Source of the DNA: Isoetes taiwanensis
Lineage: Eukaryota; Streptophyta; Lycopodiopsida; Isoetales; Isoetaceae
Reading direction: 5' to 3'
Assembly: GCA_021234155.1 (NCBI GenBank)
Contig: JAJEKV010000035.1
Location: forward strand, 8,429,891 to 8,493,890
Length of the DNA: 64,000 bases
The number at the start of each line of letters is the position of its first letter. Within the stretch, counting starts at the first letter, position 1. The position numbers were made by a program, and so were the translations under genes. Positions 1 through 13,234 of this stretch are shown in pieces. The notes below the pieces were generated by a model. It did not search any database. It was not told the DNA's origin and saw only the letters and a program-made list of their open reading frames with translations.

Positions 1-1267
1 TTATAAGATCTCCTTACTTGACTGCAGCTTGCCATCTTCAAGCTTGGCATTCTCTTTATTTGGTGCAAAAGCAAACAACTTATTGATTAGCTTTACTTCC
101 ACTTATCATCAAATGTGTATTATAAAATCCTTATTATATTTAAGACGGTTATCCTGCTCCCATATTGTAGGAAACGCCTCCAGAATTTGGCAGCATTCTC
201 ACTGAAGATCTCTAACCGCTTGCTTTCCAATGCTTGGTAAGAATAGTAAATCTTCTTCTGACCATGTACACAATGTGTAAGCCGCAGATATAGAACAACA
301 TCTTGGATCTTAGCTTCTAATTTTGTGCACATTATGGAAAACAATATTTTGAGTCTAAATAAATCCATTCACCATCTTTATATTTTAATAAGAATACTTC
401 TAAATACAGAACAACAATATATCTAAGAAGGTGCAACTAATGTGGCCCCAGAGAGAAAAGAGGGCATAAATTGAACCTTACCAGCATAAGAAAAAAGGAG
501 GTGAGCAGCTTACACTTAAGAACCAGTTGTCATGGTCACGGTAAAGGATTAAGTCCATGCCATGCTCAAAGCCCATTTGAATCTTGCAAAATCAAATGCT
601 AATCTTCGCAGCTTCGAAGGAAAAAACTTGCAAGCTATAAAAACGTGATGCTCATAAGCATGTAAAACAAAATGTTGCAAAATTAACGTATATTTCCATT
701 ATTACCAGTGCTTTGACCATGTTTCTCCAGCATAAATCTGTTCACCTTTATTTTTTACATTAATTTTTCATCCTGAAGTTCCCCTAGCTCTTTATGAAAC
801 ACATTTTCAAGCACATGCAATACATGGTTCACTTCAATCAATGGTTAATTATGACTTGCATATTGTAATCTCTGTCCCTTGCAAGTGCAATTTCCTATAT
901 GATATGTGTTGCAACTGCAATTTCCTATGATATGCCAGGATACATGATAGATTCAAGTGCATTAGTACCTCTGATGCAAGCAGACGATCGTTCATGTTGA
1001 CTGGATCGGGAAGGTAGTCAGCGCCAAAAGTTGCCTTCTTGATGAAGAGATATAGCAGAAAATGCATTGCCTAAGAGAAACGGGCAAATCAAATTTCCAA
1101 GTTTTAAAAAAACTACGCATATAGCCAATCAATGTTGATCGCCTGCAAAATGGTGGCAATACCTTTCACGTTGTTGGCAAGGCCAATTATTTCTGTTCGC
1201 AAACCTTGTATAGAGAACGGATTGTCCATTCAACCTTGGCTTCCAAAATGAAAGATCCACCACCACC
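1..1267 (-). CDS. Partial unknown multi-exon gene at left edge
   Basis: I do not recognise this gene. Three short exons read cleanly on the minus strand with good splice sites: 1205-1267, 969-1070 and 514-582. They are 63, 102 and 69 nt, so all are phase 0 on both sides, and they encode conserved-looking peptides such as SFILEAKVEWTIRSLYK, ATFGADYLPDPVNMNDRLL and GFEHGMDLILYRDHDNWF. A further open stretch from about 308 down to about 120, rich in aromatic and basic residues, follows in the same phase. A frame reading FAFAPNKENAKLEDG ends in a TAA at positions 1-3 and may be the last exon. The 5' exons were not found upstream of 1,267, so start and total length are open. The introns are larger than in the neighbouring gene. 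Regular phase and splice sites argue for a real gene; the identity is unknown. Confidence 0.45.
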
Positions 1268-1299
1268 CTGCAACATCATGCCATGTCGGCTACTGCGCA

Positions 1300-2690
1300 C
1301 TGCATCCTCTCTAATACCATTTTGTTAGCCTCCAACAGACTCGAGTTTGATGAATTTAATACTACAAGTGCAATGTGCAGAATGTCCTGCATAGTTTGTT
1401 AAATTTAACATTAGCAGCATAACTTGTTGGCAATAAGATAAAAGCTAAATTGTTACATGCTTACACCAAGAACATCTCCTTTATTTTCTAACTGCATTGT
1501 TAAATTTAGCAAGAACATCTTCTAGTGTCATCTTAGTTTTAAGGCATGAAATCAACTCTGCTATAAATTCTGTCATCGCTGCAACCCCGTTAGTTTTTGC
1601 TAATTACTGACCCTTGTGCTTTGAATTGCATTAGCATCATTGTATTCTACAGATTTATCAACCTGTTGTTTGTGGGATTGCAATCAGAAAAATCTTTGCT
1701 AGTAAACTCGCTAAAGGAGATTATATCAAATCAGATTCGTTATTGTTGTACAAACAAACTTCTTGTTTTATCAGGAGAAAATGGTGGCGTCCTGCACTTG
1801 GTTATGATTTCAAAGTGAAATCATAGTGTGCCTTTCAATGTGCCCCTGGATTAGTGGTCTCTAAAACTCGTAACTTTTGTACAAGCTTTGTAACAATGCA
1901 ATAATTGATAAAGAATACATAATAGAGATTGTAAAGATCTAATTTAATCAGCTACAATTGGATGCATTTGCAGCTAGAAAGGTTACACCTTCTAAAAAAC
2001 TCCAGAAAGACATTATATAGAAAATATAAGTTTGTTAATTTGGTCGCTGGTGGTTATAGGCTAATTGGAACTTGAGGGCAACTGAAGGAGGTACCACAAG
2101 AGGTGGTTTGCTTTTCATCTCATAGTCGTACTGATATACTATGTTCTAATTTGTGGTTTTTTCTGCATCATAGCTCGTGTGCAATGATCCAAGTGTTTAT
2201 TACACTCTCATTTGGGCGGCATTAGTATAAAATGGTTGTTGCTAATGAGTGTCCACACTTTAAACTATATGCCAAATTACATGCATTAGATTTGAAGTCT
2301 CTACAAGACATACTTAAGGACGATCACCAACATCCCTTAAAACAAAAAATTGGGCCAACTAAAAGACCTTTATCCATTTTATATTGAGTTTTTTGGGAGA
2401 AGGGTTGAGGTGGATCTCCCATTTCTTGTGCCACCAAAGCATTATTGCCTCTTTTGGATGATGCATAATGATGCAACTTTTACCTTATATTAGCACATGG
2501 CAGAATATATGTTCGTAACCACCCAAATCCAACAACTAGACTGCTTCACTTTTGTATTTGGCTATATGCATGACAAAAGAGCAGAATAAATAAAAAGCAC
2601 CAATTTGCTTCTCTCTTGACTCCTAATTAACCTGAATTTAGGAGCTTAATTTCTTTGGAGGAGTAACTTGTAGCATGGGCACAATATTTG
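1300..2690. other. Intergenic, no gene seen
   Basis: AT-rich sequence with only short, low-complexity reading frames on either strand. I see no splice-consistent exons, repeats or RNA genes. It may contain 5' exons of the left-edge gene that I cannot recognise. Confidence 0.4.
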
Positions 2691-2729
2691 TGTTTAAACT
2701 TTCAATTTGAAAGTCATTGACACGTTCAA

Positions 2730-2867
2730 ACTCAAAATCTTCATACATGGGATTGCAATTGCAAACCAAAGGCAAGCAAAACGCAAAATTGTGTTTAACT
2801 CAAAATCTTCATACGTGGGATTGCAACTTGCAAACCAAAGGCAACCAAAATGCAATGCAGTGAATTT
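2730..2867. repeat. Two-copy 69-bp tandem duplication
   Basis: A unit starting ACTCAAAATCTTCATAC occurs at 2,730 and again at 2,799, period 69 bp, with a few substitutions between copies. The short reading frames on both strands here simply follow the repeat. It lies just downstream of the 3' end of the membrane-protein gene. Confidence 0.8.
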
Positions 2868-3138
2868 TCGAGTTCCTCCTCTAATGGCCAGAGCTTGATG
2901 TGTTTGACAATTAAGCATACTAGTACATAAAACGTGTGCTGAGGCAACAATTTGTATATTCAAATTCATAACAATTGTGTCACGTCATATTACAGAGCCT
3001 TTAACATGCGTTGGAACTGAATTCTGTTTCCTACCCTCAAGGGGTCCTTGACGTATCTCTTTACAATTTTAAATTACAACCACAAACAAAATGGAACGAA
3101 TGAATCTGTACACTCATCTATCAAGGCTTAGCTTGTGT

Positions 3139-6100
3139 TCAACCCCCTTCACTGCTGAAGGATGCAGGCGGATAGTCCAAATCGACAACCTCCATTGGTG
3201 TCCGTGGCAAGCGAGGAGTCAATTCATCAGAGTCTTCCAAAGATGTGCTGTTGATAAAGTAAAACTGATCCCTGGGGCCTCCAATTGACAGCCTCCCAAC
3301 TGTTTCCAGCACTTCAGATTGATCAGAATCCTTTCGAGAAGAGCCTGGAAAGCTAGCTTTAGCTAGCTCTCTCAACATTCTAAGCTCCACAGATCTTGGG
3401 TCAGCCCTTAACCTACTTTTCTTTCCTTCCACAAATGAATTTGACCTTGTCCATTGGTTCTCCTGGTTATCAGGTCTTCGCAGCGGTCCTGATCTTGTTT
3501 CAGATGGATTTGAAAAATTCCTTCCATCCAACAATGATGGAGACCCAGGATCATATCTCATTTCAGATGGAGACCCAGCAGGTTGGATTTTATTTCTCTG
3601 TATAAATTCTGGTGATGGACTTGAGTGCACTACCACTGGAGACAGACCTGTTTGAGGTTGTCCGGGCTGGGGTGTTACAAACTTAGACCATTTATCTCGT
3701 GGAATTAATGGTAGCAGCAAGCCCCTCCCAAACATCTTCAAGCCTATCTTCAATGATGGATCACGTGAAGGTGAAAGCCTTAGAAGTTGTTCCATTAAAG
3801 CATGCCATTCGTTCACTATGTGAGCTGCAAGCGTGAGAAATAGCATTAAGAGCATACAAATTCCCAGCTCACTGTGATCTACAGACTGGTCTCCATGTTG
3901 GAGGAGGATAAACATGGTTCCTAGCAGGGTAGTTTCACACATCAGTGAGATAACCTCAACAAACTGGACTCCTCTTCGAATGTATGGTTTAGTTGCCAGT
4001 AGATAGACCAGCTGTGTTGCTGTAAACGCAAAGGCAATTGAAACCTGCCTCCAAGACGTTTCAGAATGAGCATATGCACCAAATATGATGCCCAATACAA
4101 CCCTCCTAATAACATCAACCATAATATATGATATTCTAGCAGCTCCAAGTAGTTTCTGTAACTTTGAAATATGAATATTTTCACCATCATCATCTGAATT
4201 CACAGCCCTCATTCTGCCAATACCCCTGCCTCGACTATCAACCCATTTTGATCCATGTTGTTCATCTAAGACTACTATACTTGGTGGACCCTTCCGGTTT
4301 TCAAACAGTAATCCATATCTTGGCAAGAAGGTCGCAGAAATGCCTTCTTTACGTATCCATTTGCCAACAGAATTTGAACCAAGTAATTGAGCAAAAATCT
4401 TCTGGCATGTTGAACACTTTTCTTGATGTCTATATTCCTTGTATTGGACAAGGCCTCCTATAATTACTGCTACCAGTAAAAACACAAGAAGAGACAAAAG
4501 GAAGGCTGTTGGTATGGCAAGAATCAGCACTCCAACGATAATACCTCCTGTTGTACCACCTGTAAAAATTGTCATATTTCAGTATTGAAAGGTTAGTCGT
4601 GGGATAGCATTTTAGTATGATTTACCTCTCATGAGAAAGGAGGATGCTTGGCATATACAAGGCAGAGCAATGATGAGGAGGAACAATTCGAATCTTGGGA
4701 AACTTAGGGCCCCCCGCAAACTAGTTTTTGTTCTCCACCTTAAGAATAGAAGCACCGCCAGATGTAGAAGTACAAATACCACTGCCACAGCTGATAGCCA
4801 AAACATGTTGCTTGCAAAGTCGTGCCATCTGTAATATTAACTACTAGGTTAAACAAGATATAAGTAAAGCATCTGAAAAGCTTCATCATCTGATCAGCAA
4901 TCAGGAAACAGCAACCCCAACATACCCCACATATTTTCTTCTCTCGAGGTCACTTAAGGACAAATTTACATCAATGTCCTGATTCTGTAGAGAGAATGCA
5001 GCAAGAGAGCTGCAGTGAGAAATATAAAATTATCTATCAACAAATAACACCAAAGAAAGCTACATACCTCAAAATATGTATCATATTCATTTGCTTCTAG
5101 ATACAAATGTGTAGATGAGCGCTTCATATTTTTGTAGAAAGATAGATTACCTAGCGGCAATATGATTTCAACTTGGACGTGTGGTATTTTACTATCAAGC
5201 CAAGAAACCTGTTTTGAAAGGCTTTCTGTTCTCTCCCATGGAAGACTTAAATGAGGAATAAGCCATTGCAGACCATTGACAGCTTCATAATAGTCAATTG
5301 GCAGACTTACAGCAGACCAATATGATAATGCGAAGACTTGTAAATGACTAGCCATACCCTGCAGAATCACAAACTTAGTATCTACAGCATTATGCTATTC
5401 AGAACATCTGACAGACCACGTACCAGAAGGTTTCTGGATGGATCAGAAATTATAGACCCAGCTGTTCTGCTTGAAAGTGCACCTGCTGCTGCTAGGCATG
5501 CTGTAGAAGTCGACATGGCTCCAGAAGCTAATGTAGTGGCAAGAAAACTCACGGTTGTAAATGTATAGGATACCACTGATACTGCTGGCACATTATCTAA
5601 AATGATAAAGAAGAAGATCATTCTAAGAAACAAATGCCATTGCAACTTAAGATAATAAAGATAACAGAAAAGATTAATAAAGTATTTAAAAACGCAGTAA
5701 CTTACAGTGGTTTAGCTGCAACATGTTGGACCTATAATTTGGATTTCCAGCAATATCAAAAGATCTATTTTCTGGAACCATGGCAGTGATGATAGTGTTC
5801 CTAGATATGTATATCTCTGCTAGATACATCCTTTTTGACACTTCTTTAAAGCTGTGAAATGAAACCTGAATAAGCTCAGATGGCTTAATTATGCTAAATT
5901 GACGAAATGGGATGTAACTTGCCTTGTTATATTTCCTTCAGACATGGCAATGTCTGAGGGTTCAAAATAGAACACTGGTTCAGAGAACAGAATCATTATC
6001 TCAATCAGGCGCTCAGTTGTTCTGGATCTTGATGTTGTACTCAGCCTCACCTCTGGTCTCACAGCATCTAGGTACATAGAATCATATGACAGCCATATCA

Positions 6101-7621
6101 CACATGGGAACAATGATTTGGTCTGTCAAAACTAAGGGCATATAGGCAGTACCATAGAGAAAAACTTTTGGGATTACAGATGACACAATTGTTCCATACA
6201 TGCTCATCACGGTTGAGGCATCAAATGTGATACTAATTACTCCTACATCTGGGACATCAGTGAGCTGCAAGAGCATATTAGCTATGTATATCAAGAATAA
6301 ACGAAGGAAAAAAACACAACACCACCTAGACTTACCTGAAAATCAAACCTCCGTCCACCATGATTCTTGTGCCGGATATGATGGAGAACCCCAGTGCTTG
6401 CATGAAGCATACTCAAGAGGCTGCTGCTCGAGTTCACCACTGGACTTGTAAAATCCAGGTAGATATACAAGTCACTAAGCTTGTTAGTCACTTGAATGCT
6501 CCTTGTTTCATTGCCAATGGTAAGCTGGGACACAGGAACTTTGGTCCCTATGTTTGCAGAGACATTGCTCCTGTCTGTCATGTAAGTACATTCAGATAAC
6601 TCGCATTCGAAAAATAATTAACTTCTATACTTATGGTGTAATTGCATACCAAAATGCACAATAGCGCTAGAATTACTATTTCTTTGAAACACATTTCCAG
6701 CATCATCCCTACAGACGTCCTTTGCCAAGACTGCTTGTATCCTGCCCTTAAGGACTTCCTTAGAAAGTTCGACTGATATTTTGTATTCCATTTTTTGCTG
6801 AATAACTTGAAGAGATCCTGGGAAGATGCTTCCAGGTCCATATATGGCTAGCTGAACCATGCGAAAAAGAGAAGAAAACGTTGTGAATTAGCCCAAAAAA
6901 AGCGAGGAGGATCACAAAAAAACAGCATTGGGCACCTACATTGCAGTTTGAAGCATTGATACAGGAAAACCCTTCAGCACAAGGTTCGCTAAACAAGATA
7001 TGAAATGTGATAATGGCTGCGTTTGTAAACAAAGACTCCGCCTTCAGCAAAGCTGTTGGAGGTACCGAATCTGTGGAAGGACAAAACTCTATCAATATGC
7101 TCCGTTGTTTCATTAGATTTATACAGAGACTTACCCACGGTCCAACTATATTCTGCGGAGAAATGTGCTCCCACAGAGGTATCAAACGATACTTCAAAAA
7201 CATGTCGGCCATTATCTACATTTGTATATGTGGCACCTCGACTTGGACACTCAATGTAAGGTCCCTCGTCCAACTGCAGGTAGAACCAGAGTTTAAGAGT
7301 CCTATTCCTCCTCAACTGCATTTTACATGCCAGACTAGAACGAGAAGCATATCCTACACTAGGAGAAGAACTGCATTTTATATTCCTGAAACGGAGAAAT
7401 ACCTTGCATTTTACAGAGCAGCCATCGCACATGTCTACCCCACTGGTATCTTGAATCACGAAATCAAGTGTTGCATTAGTTTCCGAGGTGATCTGCGCCG
7501 GAGCTTTTGTAAACACTACTTCAAAAGAATGTTCCCCTTGAACTCCCCAAAATGCTAAAAGAAGTAGCAAGGTCGAGGAAAACTGTAGTGTACCCATAAT
7601 CATCTGTGACCCGCTTTCCAT
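3139..7621 (-). CDS. Twelve-exon plant multipass membrane protein with large extracellular N-terminus
   Basis: Exons on the minus strand: 7135-7621, 6940-7070, 6650-6851, 6336-6574, 6153-6264, 5923-6067, 5706-5851, 5424-5596, 5068-5358, 4926-4984, 4626-4828 and 3139-4559. They total 3,609 nt (1,202 codons plus TGA), and the frame is kept across all 11 introns. The start is the ATG at 7,621, followed by a hydrophobic signal peptide (residues about 10-29). Residues 30-660 look extracellular: paired cysteines and repeated FSEP-type strand motifs (HILFSEP, MILFSEPVFYFEP) resemble Ig-like modules. Membrane spans lie near residues 670-692, 705-725, 735-765, 872-892, 902-920, 928-949 and 960-979. 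The span 3-4 loop has a CSTC motif. The last 200 residues are Ser/Pro-rich and probably cytoplasmic. I believe this is a conserved land-plant family of unknown role; a TRP-like or receptor role is speculation. No disabling lesion is visible. Confidence 0.85.
5852..5922 (-). other. GC-AG intron 6 of the membrane-protein gene
   Basis: The donor is AG|GCAAGT, the strict consensus expected for GC-AG introns, and the acceptor is TTTCACAG. Only this choice joins the upstream frame (MSEGNIT) to the downstream frame (SFKEVSKRMYLAEIY) without a stop. The intron is 71 bp long. The other ten introns are GT-AG. Confidence 0.8.
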
Positions 7622-8160
7622 CAAAATCTAATTAAGTTAAGGCAAATGTGGATCAAGCACAACTTATAGCGAATGTACCATATGAAAGAGCAGGTTCACA
7701 GGCAAAAATTTGTGAGCATTTCAGCAAGTTAAGGCTGATCTTTCTTCTGCAAATCCGCACATGGAGGCAGACAAGCAGTAACAGAACAGAAGTCCCGGCA
7801 GATCCTAGAAGATCTACCGCAGAGTTAAAAATGTGGCTATGGGATGTCCTAAAATCAGGCATTTCGGGGATTGGGTGTCCGAAAATGGATCCGCATTGCC
7901 GGATTTGAAGCAAGCAACAGGGTTTCCATTAAGAGAAGAGCTTCGTATTATCTCGTTACTAATTTTCAGGCACTGTTTACGCCATAGCCATGGTCGGAAA
8001 GACAGAGCTAGGCCTGCTGCTGCCTGCCTCTGTCCATGGCGATAAACCGCCTCGTTGGAGATGAAATCGCATCGCGCACTAAAACCCCGCACGTGTGCCC
8101 GACGGCAGATATTTTTCAACGCAGGGACAGAACAAATCTCCACGGGGGGAGACACGAGGG
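7622..8160 (-). promoter_or_regulatory. 5' UTR / promoter region of membrane-protein gene
   Basis: This is sequence upstream of the ATG at 7,621. I see no clear TATA box and no in-frame upstream exon. The overlapping short frames on both strands have no coding character. The transcription start cannot be placed from sequence alone. Confidence 0.4.
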
Positions 8161-10490
8161 AAGCATTTACGTTTTCAGTTCATAAGCACATTATTTTTTT
8201 TTAATTTTGGCCATGCTATTCCCGCTTCCATCATATTCATTGAATTTATGTGTTGGTTTTACAGTTGCTACATTTGACACTCAATTTATGGCCTCTATCA
8301 ATTTGGCATTGGAGTGGAGAATCAAATGCTTGAAATTTCTATTTCCTCTGTGATCTTCAAACTTTATAGCACATAATGCCCAAGCCAATGTGGGATCTCA
8401 TACTACTCTACATTATCTTGCACCTAAATCTCGTGTTGGTAGATCTTACATTTAGGCCTAATAGCTTCATCTTGATAACTCTCACCATTCAACCACGCTC
8501 ACCCACTGTCAATCTCATACAACATCTTGCATCAGTTCCTTGTATACGATAACATATATGTGTGCGCATCACTATTTGTTATTTAGTTCAGTAATGCCTT
8601 GTGTTCTTACCTAACATCACCTTTAAAATAAGCAAATGTGATGTTCTTGAAACATTGTCAAATCCCTCTCCATCGCCCGTACAAAATGATATGCATGTCT
8701 TGTAGAGCTCATCATCATAGATATTTATCAGTTGCAGCCACATCAGTTGTCTTCATGCACTATAGGTTTGTCAATAGGTTAGTTGAACCTTCCTTGCAGC
8801 CCCTTAATCTCACATCCTTGAACATGTGAGCCAACCAGCCATTGATTCAAGAGCTCAACACCGGGGAGTATCTTTTGGAAGGGACTTCATCAGGTCAATA
8901 CCACAAGGAAGAAAACTATGAGGAGGAGGGCCACATTTTTGAAGATGAGCCCAGGGTGGCAAGAAGAATGGAGGGGCACGAGGAAAGGACTGAATATTTG
9001 CCACAGAGGGGCGACACAACCACCCATGGACATTACATCACTCACACTAGTCATCGTGAGGAGTATCTTTTAGCTTATAGTTTCCTTACTGCATTGAAGA
9101 AGGCATCCACATCCACAAGCTTCTTATTAATGCTTATGGATGTTACAAACCAAAATTCTAGTACCAAAAATTTCAATTTATATTCACATTAAACCATCAG
9201 AGTACATATAACAAGACACTGCCTCCCACGAGCGTATATATACAAAAGCCACGTATATAGATAATAAGATGACAACACATCTACAGGATAATTATATACA
9301 CGTGTAGCCTCGCCAGCTATCAAATAGCCTGCACATGACTCCACGTATTAGTAGCATGCGTAGTAGAGTAATCGTTAAGCAATGACAGACTCACGGCAAG
9401 AGCACACATATGGAATCCATCGCACGCACTATAGCATCTGCCAAGCAAATGCTTCCCACTATATCTAGACAGTGCATCATCTAAAACCCAAAATGCTTTC
9501 TCCTACAAAGGCGAATGAGACAGTCGTTGAATACTACCACAGAATCAAGCATAATGTACCTTATAAGATACAAAACTCTTACATAGATAATTCTCTTTAT
9601 TACACTCCTGCAAAAGGGGATATGCTTTATTTCTAGTTACGGGTATGGCCCATATTTATCCATAGTCTTCGTGATTGCTATCAACTCCTCTAACTGTTGG
9701 ATTTGGGACAATTAAATTACATCTTCTAAAACCATCTAGAAATTTACATTGTTCTTAAAACAACTGATTCTTGAACCATAACCCGAATAGAAATCTTTAT
9801 ATGCCTAACGCTGCTCTAGTCGAATCTTCCAACCCCCAAGCTTCCAACCTAATCACAGAGACCACCATATCACAGATAAAGCTTTTAGGCTATGACAGAT
9901 GCATTATGCAAAGGAACGGACGAAAGGCTTCAACTAGAGCTTCGTGCCATCGCCAAACCTTTTATCTACGGTTATTATATCGACAAGGCAACAACCCAAT
10001 GGTTTGAAAGGGAAAATGGACGTTTATACGAGCATGAAAAACAATACTAACACAAAATCAAAGGCTAGACCATGTATAAAAAAATCAGAAGACGAAAAAT
10101 TGGTTGGTGACTTGTACAAAAGGCATAATTCCACGAATATTCACGGTATATTTAGAAATATTGACCCACATAAGAAACAAAGGTTTGCCCAATGGGTACC
10201 CACAAATATATAGGTTTATCATGGTTTCAAATGCATACAACATATCAACCATTGACCACAAATTTGTATTCATGATCGATTTTGTCTATCAAAGTTCCTC
10301 TATCAGGGGTTGAATTTTAATGTTCTAATACCATTCTTGAGGCCACTTGAAATTCAGAGAACACTCGCTCTTTTTAGGCATGTACAGGAATGGCCAAATA
10401 AAAAAAGTACCGTTCAAATAACAAATGGAGAAAATCTATCAGTCCTTCGCTAGAATGACTGCTTTTATTGAAATATTCTAAGATTCTGTA
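8161..10490. other. No supported gene
   Basis: AT-rich DNA with scattered short frames. The longest (8,842-9,192, plus) is Glu/His-rich, begins at a non-ATG codon in a window with no splice context, and matches nothing I know. No TIRs, LTRs or RNA genes were seen. Confidence 0.4.
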
Positions 10491-10498
10491 TTCATATT

Positions 10499-10565
10499 TA
10501 TTTATTTATTTATTTATCAATTTCTACCATAACCTAATATAGAATAGAATAGAATAGAATAGAAT
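10499..10565. repeat. (TTTA)n and (AGAAT)n microsatellites
   Basis: An uninterrupted TTTA run near 10,499-10,517 is followed by five AGAAT units near 10,541-10,565. The AGAAT run abuts the 3' end of the LINE on the minus strand, where it reads (ATTCT)n, and is best seen as the LINE's simple-repeat tail. Confidence 0.8.
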
Positions 10566-11937
10566 ACATTTGTGTCCTTTGTGCCATAAGGCCCCTGGAC
10601 TTGTGTAGCATGGGCGAGCTCCCTAAAAGGGTGCTACTACTAGCACATCATTTGTTACAATGTAGCCTTTTCTAAGGTCGACTTTTTCCTTTTAATCCTA
10701 GGCACTCGCTTTTTACCTCGGCTTCTTGGCGCGGTGCGTTGATGTCGTTATCAATCGCCTTTTAGTGAGCGAAATTAATTGTGAGGCTATATGAGCCGCT
10801 TTTGTACCGGATCATATTACAAGCCCCTTTCTTTTTGTGCACTTCTCCGTGGTGGTCGTCATTCATTCGTGGATCGGACCGCTAGATCCCTTTAGTGATT
10901 CTCGCCATCTTCATCGCCTTGTGGACCGGTTCCCCCCACCTTATATTCCTATATGTCTCCCCGATGTCTCCGTATGTCCGGCGATCACTAATCATATGGT
11001 TCTCATCCTCTATTCTTCCCCCCACAGTCATTCTCGGTGATATCCCCGTCCTCCTTGTCTACCCCTCTCCACCTGTCTTTTCGATTCTTAGATCATGGCT
11101 TCCCATCCTAAATTTGGCTAAGCGTCCCCTTTCGCTTTTTCCCGAGTAAGTTATCCTCAGATATCCGATGTCCTATTTGCCGGGTGCGGATTAAAAACTT
11201 GTATGAGCCGGCCTCCGTCTTGGGTCCCGATGCCTTTGCAACCATGCGTTTGTTGTTGTGGTAATGCCCCTCCTCATTCCACGCCCCTCTTCTATTAGGT
11301 CACTCGATTTAATCCCATTTGTCGGGTCCATGTTGCCACCTCCTTAAACCATCCATTGCTTTCGAGGATATGTGATTTTCTTGATTACGTGATTGCAATG
11401 CCGATGCTTTTCCTTGTATGTCTCCCCGCTATCTCCGAAAGCGTGTATCTTATAGTTCTCCCATGCTCTCACTTCCATTGGTTTTACGCCTTGTTTCGAG
11501 GACCATGATTGTTAGTGGTGTGTTTGTCCTTACCCGAATTCCTCAATGCATTGCCATTGCCTCGAGAATTCCTTCCCCGCTTCCCAGTTTCTCTCATTAA
11601 ACCTCGCCCCCATGCTTCTCGCCCGGATAACGGGTGGTGGCTATTACCGCACTGAATAGATAACATTTGATATCCGGTCGCTTATTCTACTCGTTACAAA
11701 AAGTTTTTTCATGTTGAAGTAGCTTCCTATAGCTGATTGAAATCTAGCATTGGCTCCTTTGGTCCATTTCCCGTCGCCGTGCGTGATTCATACCCTAGAT
11801 ATCTCAGATTCATTTGGTTCCTCTATCTCGTTACCTTTATATTTAAAAGGTTTATGCCTCGTTTTGTGTCCAAAGATGACTATCTTAGTTTTTGCTAGAT
11901 TCACTTTTCCCCGCGTCAGATCCTCGCCGTAATTGTT

Positions 11938-12749
11938 CTAGAATTTTGAGCAACATTGCATTCCTTTGTTCTTTGTTGCCATCATACCGAGATCATCCGC
12001 AGATAGCATTATTGGTACCTTCGTGTCTCCTAGTGTTGGGGCATGCTCGCTCTCCCTTCCCCGCTCGCTATGTATCCCCAGAAAAGGCCTATGTATATTC
12101 CAAAAAGTGTTGGGGATAACGGGCATCCCTGCTTTACCCAGGTGTCACAGACATCTACCGTCCTTCCTGCTCCATTTTAGCATACACCTTTGTGGTATAG
12201 TCTTGCTATCGATCCTACCATATTTCCGGGCCCCCATGTCCATCAATCTCTTTAGCAGCTTCTGGGACGAGGACCGTGAATGCTTTTTCCGGAATCTACA
12301 AAGCAAAGCCAGATTATTTTCTTTCCCCGCAATTTGTCCCCCGCTTCTATTAATATCCGTAGGGGTCACTAGGTGATCTGCGGGTTGAGTGCTCCGGCCT
12401 GAACCCCCGCTTGCCCCTCGCAGGTTTCATATTTCCTTCTTTCCCCGCCCATTTCTTTAGTTTATTATCCAATACCTTTCCAAACCATTTTGGCTAAAAT
12501 CGAGCTTACCATTATCGCTCGTAATTCCTCGGATCTTTTCTCGCTCCCCCGCCTTATGTAAAGGTATGATTTCTTGTATGTCCATCCGTCTGGGAGTCCT
12601 GTATGTATGATGCCGTTAAAATGTTCAGAATCCGTCTCATTTCTAATTCGGCACACTTCAAGAAGCTTTCCACGGTGAGTCCCAGATAACCGAGCTTTAT
12701 GATTGGCCATCCCGCTCAGGGCCATCATTACGTCTAGCAGTTGAAGCAT
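11938..12749 (-). pseudogene. LINE reverse transcriptase fragment
   Basis: Successive RT blocks appear on the minus strand in shifting frames: GLPDGWTYKKSYLYIRRG followed by RAIMVSSILAKM (12,490-12,610), KLLKRLMDMGARKYG (about 12,230-12,280), KQGCPLSPTLFGIYI (12,090-12,137), and SADDLGMMATKNKGM with the catalytic ADD box at about 11,995-12,010. Order and spacing match a non-LTR RT. Frameshifts separate the blocks. Confidence 0.85.
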
Positions 12750-13234
12750 GGTTTGTCCCGATCATGTTTTGTAGTGGTATCGACATCGGAGGTGCCCCTG
12801 CCTTGTATAATTTATCCAAGTAACTTTCCCATCCCCGGTTCCAATGTCATCTTGTTCGCTTTTTGCTTTCACATTACTACCCCCTCCTTTATTTTTGAGT
12901 CCTCTCCAAACCTTGGGGCTGTTTTTTCAAGATTTTCCCAAGTACCATTGGTGTCCGAATAAGGTTATTGTATCTCTTCTTCTTCAAGAATCTTATGTAT
13001 GCGCCCTTTCTTTCGGTGATGTCTCCTTTCCCCTATGTTTTCTTACTTTCCTCTTGTATTCTCTACACTCGCCATCATCATACCATCCCAAGCTCTAAAT
13101 GCCCCTGTTTTTTCCCGATTTTGATCTTTTCCCAAACACCTCTGTTGCTACCCTTACCATGATGTCATTTAGGGTGTTTCCATTCTCACTCTGCGTTGTG
13201 CTCTCCCAGTTCCATTCTCCCATTTCCTCCTTGA

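Noticed and set aside
6061-6152. Apparent frameshift in the membrane-protein gene near 6,110
   Set aside because: An 85-bp intron (6,068-6,152) with donor CTATG|GTACTG and acceptor TACCTAG joins KVFLYD to AVRPEVRLSTTS in phase, so no frameshift is needed.
8842-9192. 116-codon Glu/His-rich frame
   Set aside because: Begins at TTG, no promoter or splice context, composition not coding-like, no recognisable motif.
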